The notes under the pieces were generated by a model, which was given only the letters and a program-made list of their open reading frames with translations, was not told the origin of the DNA and made no database searches. Position numbers and translations under genes: made by a program. Below are positions 5,687 to 6,739 of a DNA stretch of 6,739 nucleotides, piece by piece (the stretch's first letter is position 1; each line of letters begins with the position of its first letter). This stretch comes from Planctomycetota bacterium (GTDB taxonomy: Bacteria > Planctomycetota > Phycisphaerae > SM23-33 > FEN-1343), in the NCBI GenBank assembly GCA_013203365.1, contig JABMQG010000045.1, positions 1 through 6,739 of the forward strand. The letters are read 5' to 3'.

Positions 5687-6114
5687 TCGAATCAACGGAC
5701 ACCTTGTTGATAGCAAGTCCCTCTCAGGTTGAGCGGATCGTTGAATCGGCACCGTCGCAGCTGGCCGTTGCACAAGGCGGCCCTTTCGTCGCGTTGGAGG
5801 CCCTGGCTGATCGCCCCTACCGCGCGGTGGTCGTTACCGGCTCCCAGCCTGCCCTGCCTCGACTTCTCAAGGCCGTTCGCCGGCTTCGGCCCAACATACG
5901 GGTATTTGCCCTTTGCAGCCCGTCGGAGGAGTACGACCTGCTCCGTCGCCGAGAAAACGACCGGCTGATGTGGAAGATTACTTCATTATTCCTCCGGCCC
6001 CGGCAGAGTGGCGGCAGATACTTGGTTCGGCCGAGCACGAACAGGCCGGCGCGGTTGCGGCGGAAAGTGTCGCAGGGGCAGGTGAGCAGTCGGCGTTGTC
6101 GCCGCGTCAACTGA
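5683..6114 (+). CDS. N-terminal part of a frameshifted pseudo-receiver/GGDEF gene
   Basis: This frame starts at ATG 5683 inside the stop of the preceding gene (ATGA), with a weak GGGG 8 bases upstream. Residues 1-90 look like strands and helices of a receiver domain: DTLLIASPS (6-14), RAVVVTGSQP (47-56), NIRVFALC (71-78). The phosphoacceptor Asp is replaced (VVVTGS), so it is a pseudo-receiver. After about residue 91 the reading becomes Arg-rich and unlike any domain, while the frame one base back takes up the expected end of a receiver (VEDYFIIPPAP, from 5970) and runs on to GGDEF. The true gene therefore probably switches frame near 5953-5958 (GAAAAC) and the 143-residue product is not the intended protein. 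A sequencing error, a real mutation or programmed slippage are all possible; which one cannot be told here. Confidence 0.7.
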   Translation: MIESTDTLLIASPSQVERIVESAPSQLAVAQGGPFVALEALADRPYRAVVVTGSQPALPRLLKAVRRLRPNIRVFALCSPSEEYDLLRRRENDRLMWKITSLFLRPRQSGGRYLVRPSTNRPARLRRKVSQGQVSSRRCRRVN

Positions 6115-6739
6115 GCGAGCTGATTGAATCGGCCATCAATCCAGACGAATTGGCCGACCGCGTTATGCGCCTTGCGTCGTCGGTTTGCGGCTGTCAGCTA
6201 CGTTGGACTCGCCAGGGCGAGGACCGCGGGGGCATTCAGCAGGTGCTCGTCCTGGACGACACCCCGCCGCGGGTGCTCTGGTCATCGCAGCTGCTGGAAG
6301 GCAATACCGGCCAAGAGCAGTGGCTCTCCACTCTGCGGGCGGTTCTGCCGGCCCTGGCGATGGCCGCCAACCGTATGCATGCCTTGCGCAGGATGGCCAC
6401 GATCGACTATCTGACCGGCGCCTACAATCGCCGATACTTCACTTACTTCACCGATCGGATGCTCCTTGCGGTGCGGTCAAAACGGGGTCGCGCCACGTTG
6501 CTGGTCTACGACATCGACGACTTCAAGCATTACAATGACAAGTTCGGTCACGCCGCCGGCGACGAAATACTTCGGGAGACGGCCCGGCTGATGAAGCAGA
6601 TCACACGCAAAGGCGATTTGGTCGCAAGGATAGGGGGCGACGAATTTGCCGTGCTTTTCTGCGACTTGGGCTCAACCCGAACGCCCGGAAGCGAGCCGTT
6701 GGGAACTGCCTACGCGCTGGCCGACAGGTTCCGCCGGGC
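5958..6739 (+). CDS. Diguanylate cyclase (GGDEF), C-terminal part, cut by window end
   Basis: Continuation of the gene opening at 5683, in the -1 frame, open to the window end (260 codons visible). It starts with the last strand of the pseudo-receiver (VEDYFIIPPAP, 5970-6002, where the usual Lys is absent) and an Ala/Glu linker. ALSPRQLSELI (6093-6125) follows, resembling the FliM-like peptide of the upstream gene. A GAF-like stretch (about 6129-6390) then leads to the GGDEF domain: DYLTGAYNRR (6405-6434), DIDDFKHYND, FGHAAGDE, the I-site RKGD (6606-6617) and the active-site GGDEF (6633-6647), five residues apart as usual. The enzyme would make c-di-GMP from two GTP and be subject to product inhibition. 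No good separate start is seen: GTG 5970 has no ribosome site, and ATG 6165 would cut off the linker and peptide. The 3' end is missing. Confidence 0.9.

Overview
The window looks like chromosomal DNA of a free-living, GC-rich bacterium, most likely a member of the Planctomycetota (Phycisphaerae-like). This rests on recall of family habits and not on a search: a stand-alone UVR-motif protein of a type I associate with planctomycetes, a LolA-like lipoprotein, a carbohydrate transporter with binding protein and permease in one chain, and a two-gene pseudo-receiver/GGDEF signalling cluster. I see no insertion sequence, tRNA, rRNA or CRISPR array.

Layout. Positions 1-375 appear non-coding and hold two strong hairpins and a short A-rich direct repeat; one hairpin with its T-run is a plausible terminator for the gene to its right. 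Positions 376-3003 (minus strand) encode a very large CUT1-type ABC transporter protein: signal peptide, complete extracellular solute-binding domain, an extra membrane helix, then a complete MalF-type permease with its EAA loop. A promoter-like pair lies upstream (3056-3084). Positions 3282-4055 (minus) encode a 257-residue protein ending in a UVR (UvrB/UvrC) motif. Positions 4126-4872 (minus) encode a putative outer-membrane lipoprotein. The last two lie 70 bp apart in the same direction and may be co-transcribed.

A 244-bp intergenic region (4873-5116) separates this minus-strand block from a divergent plus-strand block. The plus block starts at 5117 with a pseudo-receiver protein ending in a FliM-like peptide. 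It overlaps by 4 bp (ATGA) a second gene, which begins with another pseudo-receiver. The second gene is split by an apparent -1 frameshift near 5958 and continues in a different frame into a GAF-like region and a GGDEF diguanylate cyclase domain with intact GGDEF and I-site motifs. The window ends inside that domain.

Working together: the left part is sugar uptake (binding and half of the membrane channel, with the second permease and ATPase not in view). The right part is a c-di-GMP signalling module in which degenerate receivers and FliM-like peptides probably mediate protein-protein contacts. The sequence shows no link between the two. The points most worth checking are the single-chain transporter, the frameshift in the cyclase, the paired pseudo-receiver plus FliM-like peptide arrangement, and the possibly leaderless start at 5117.
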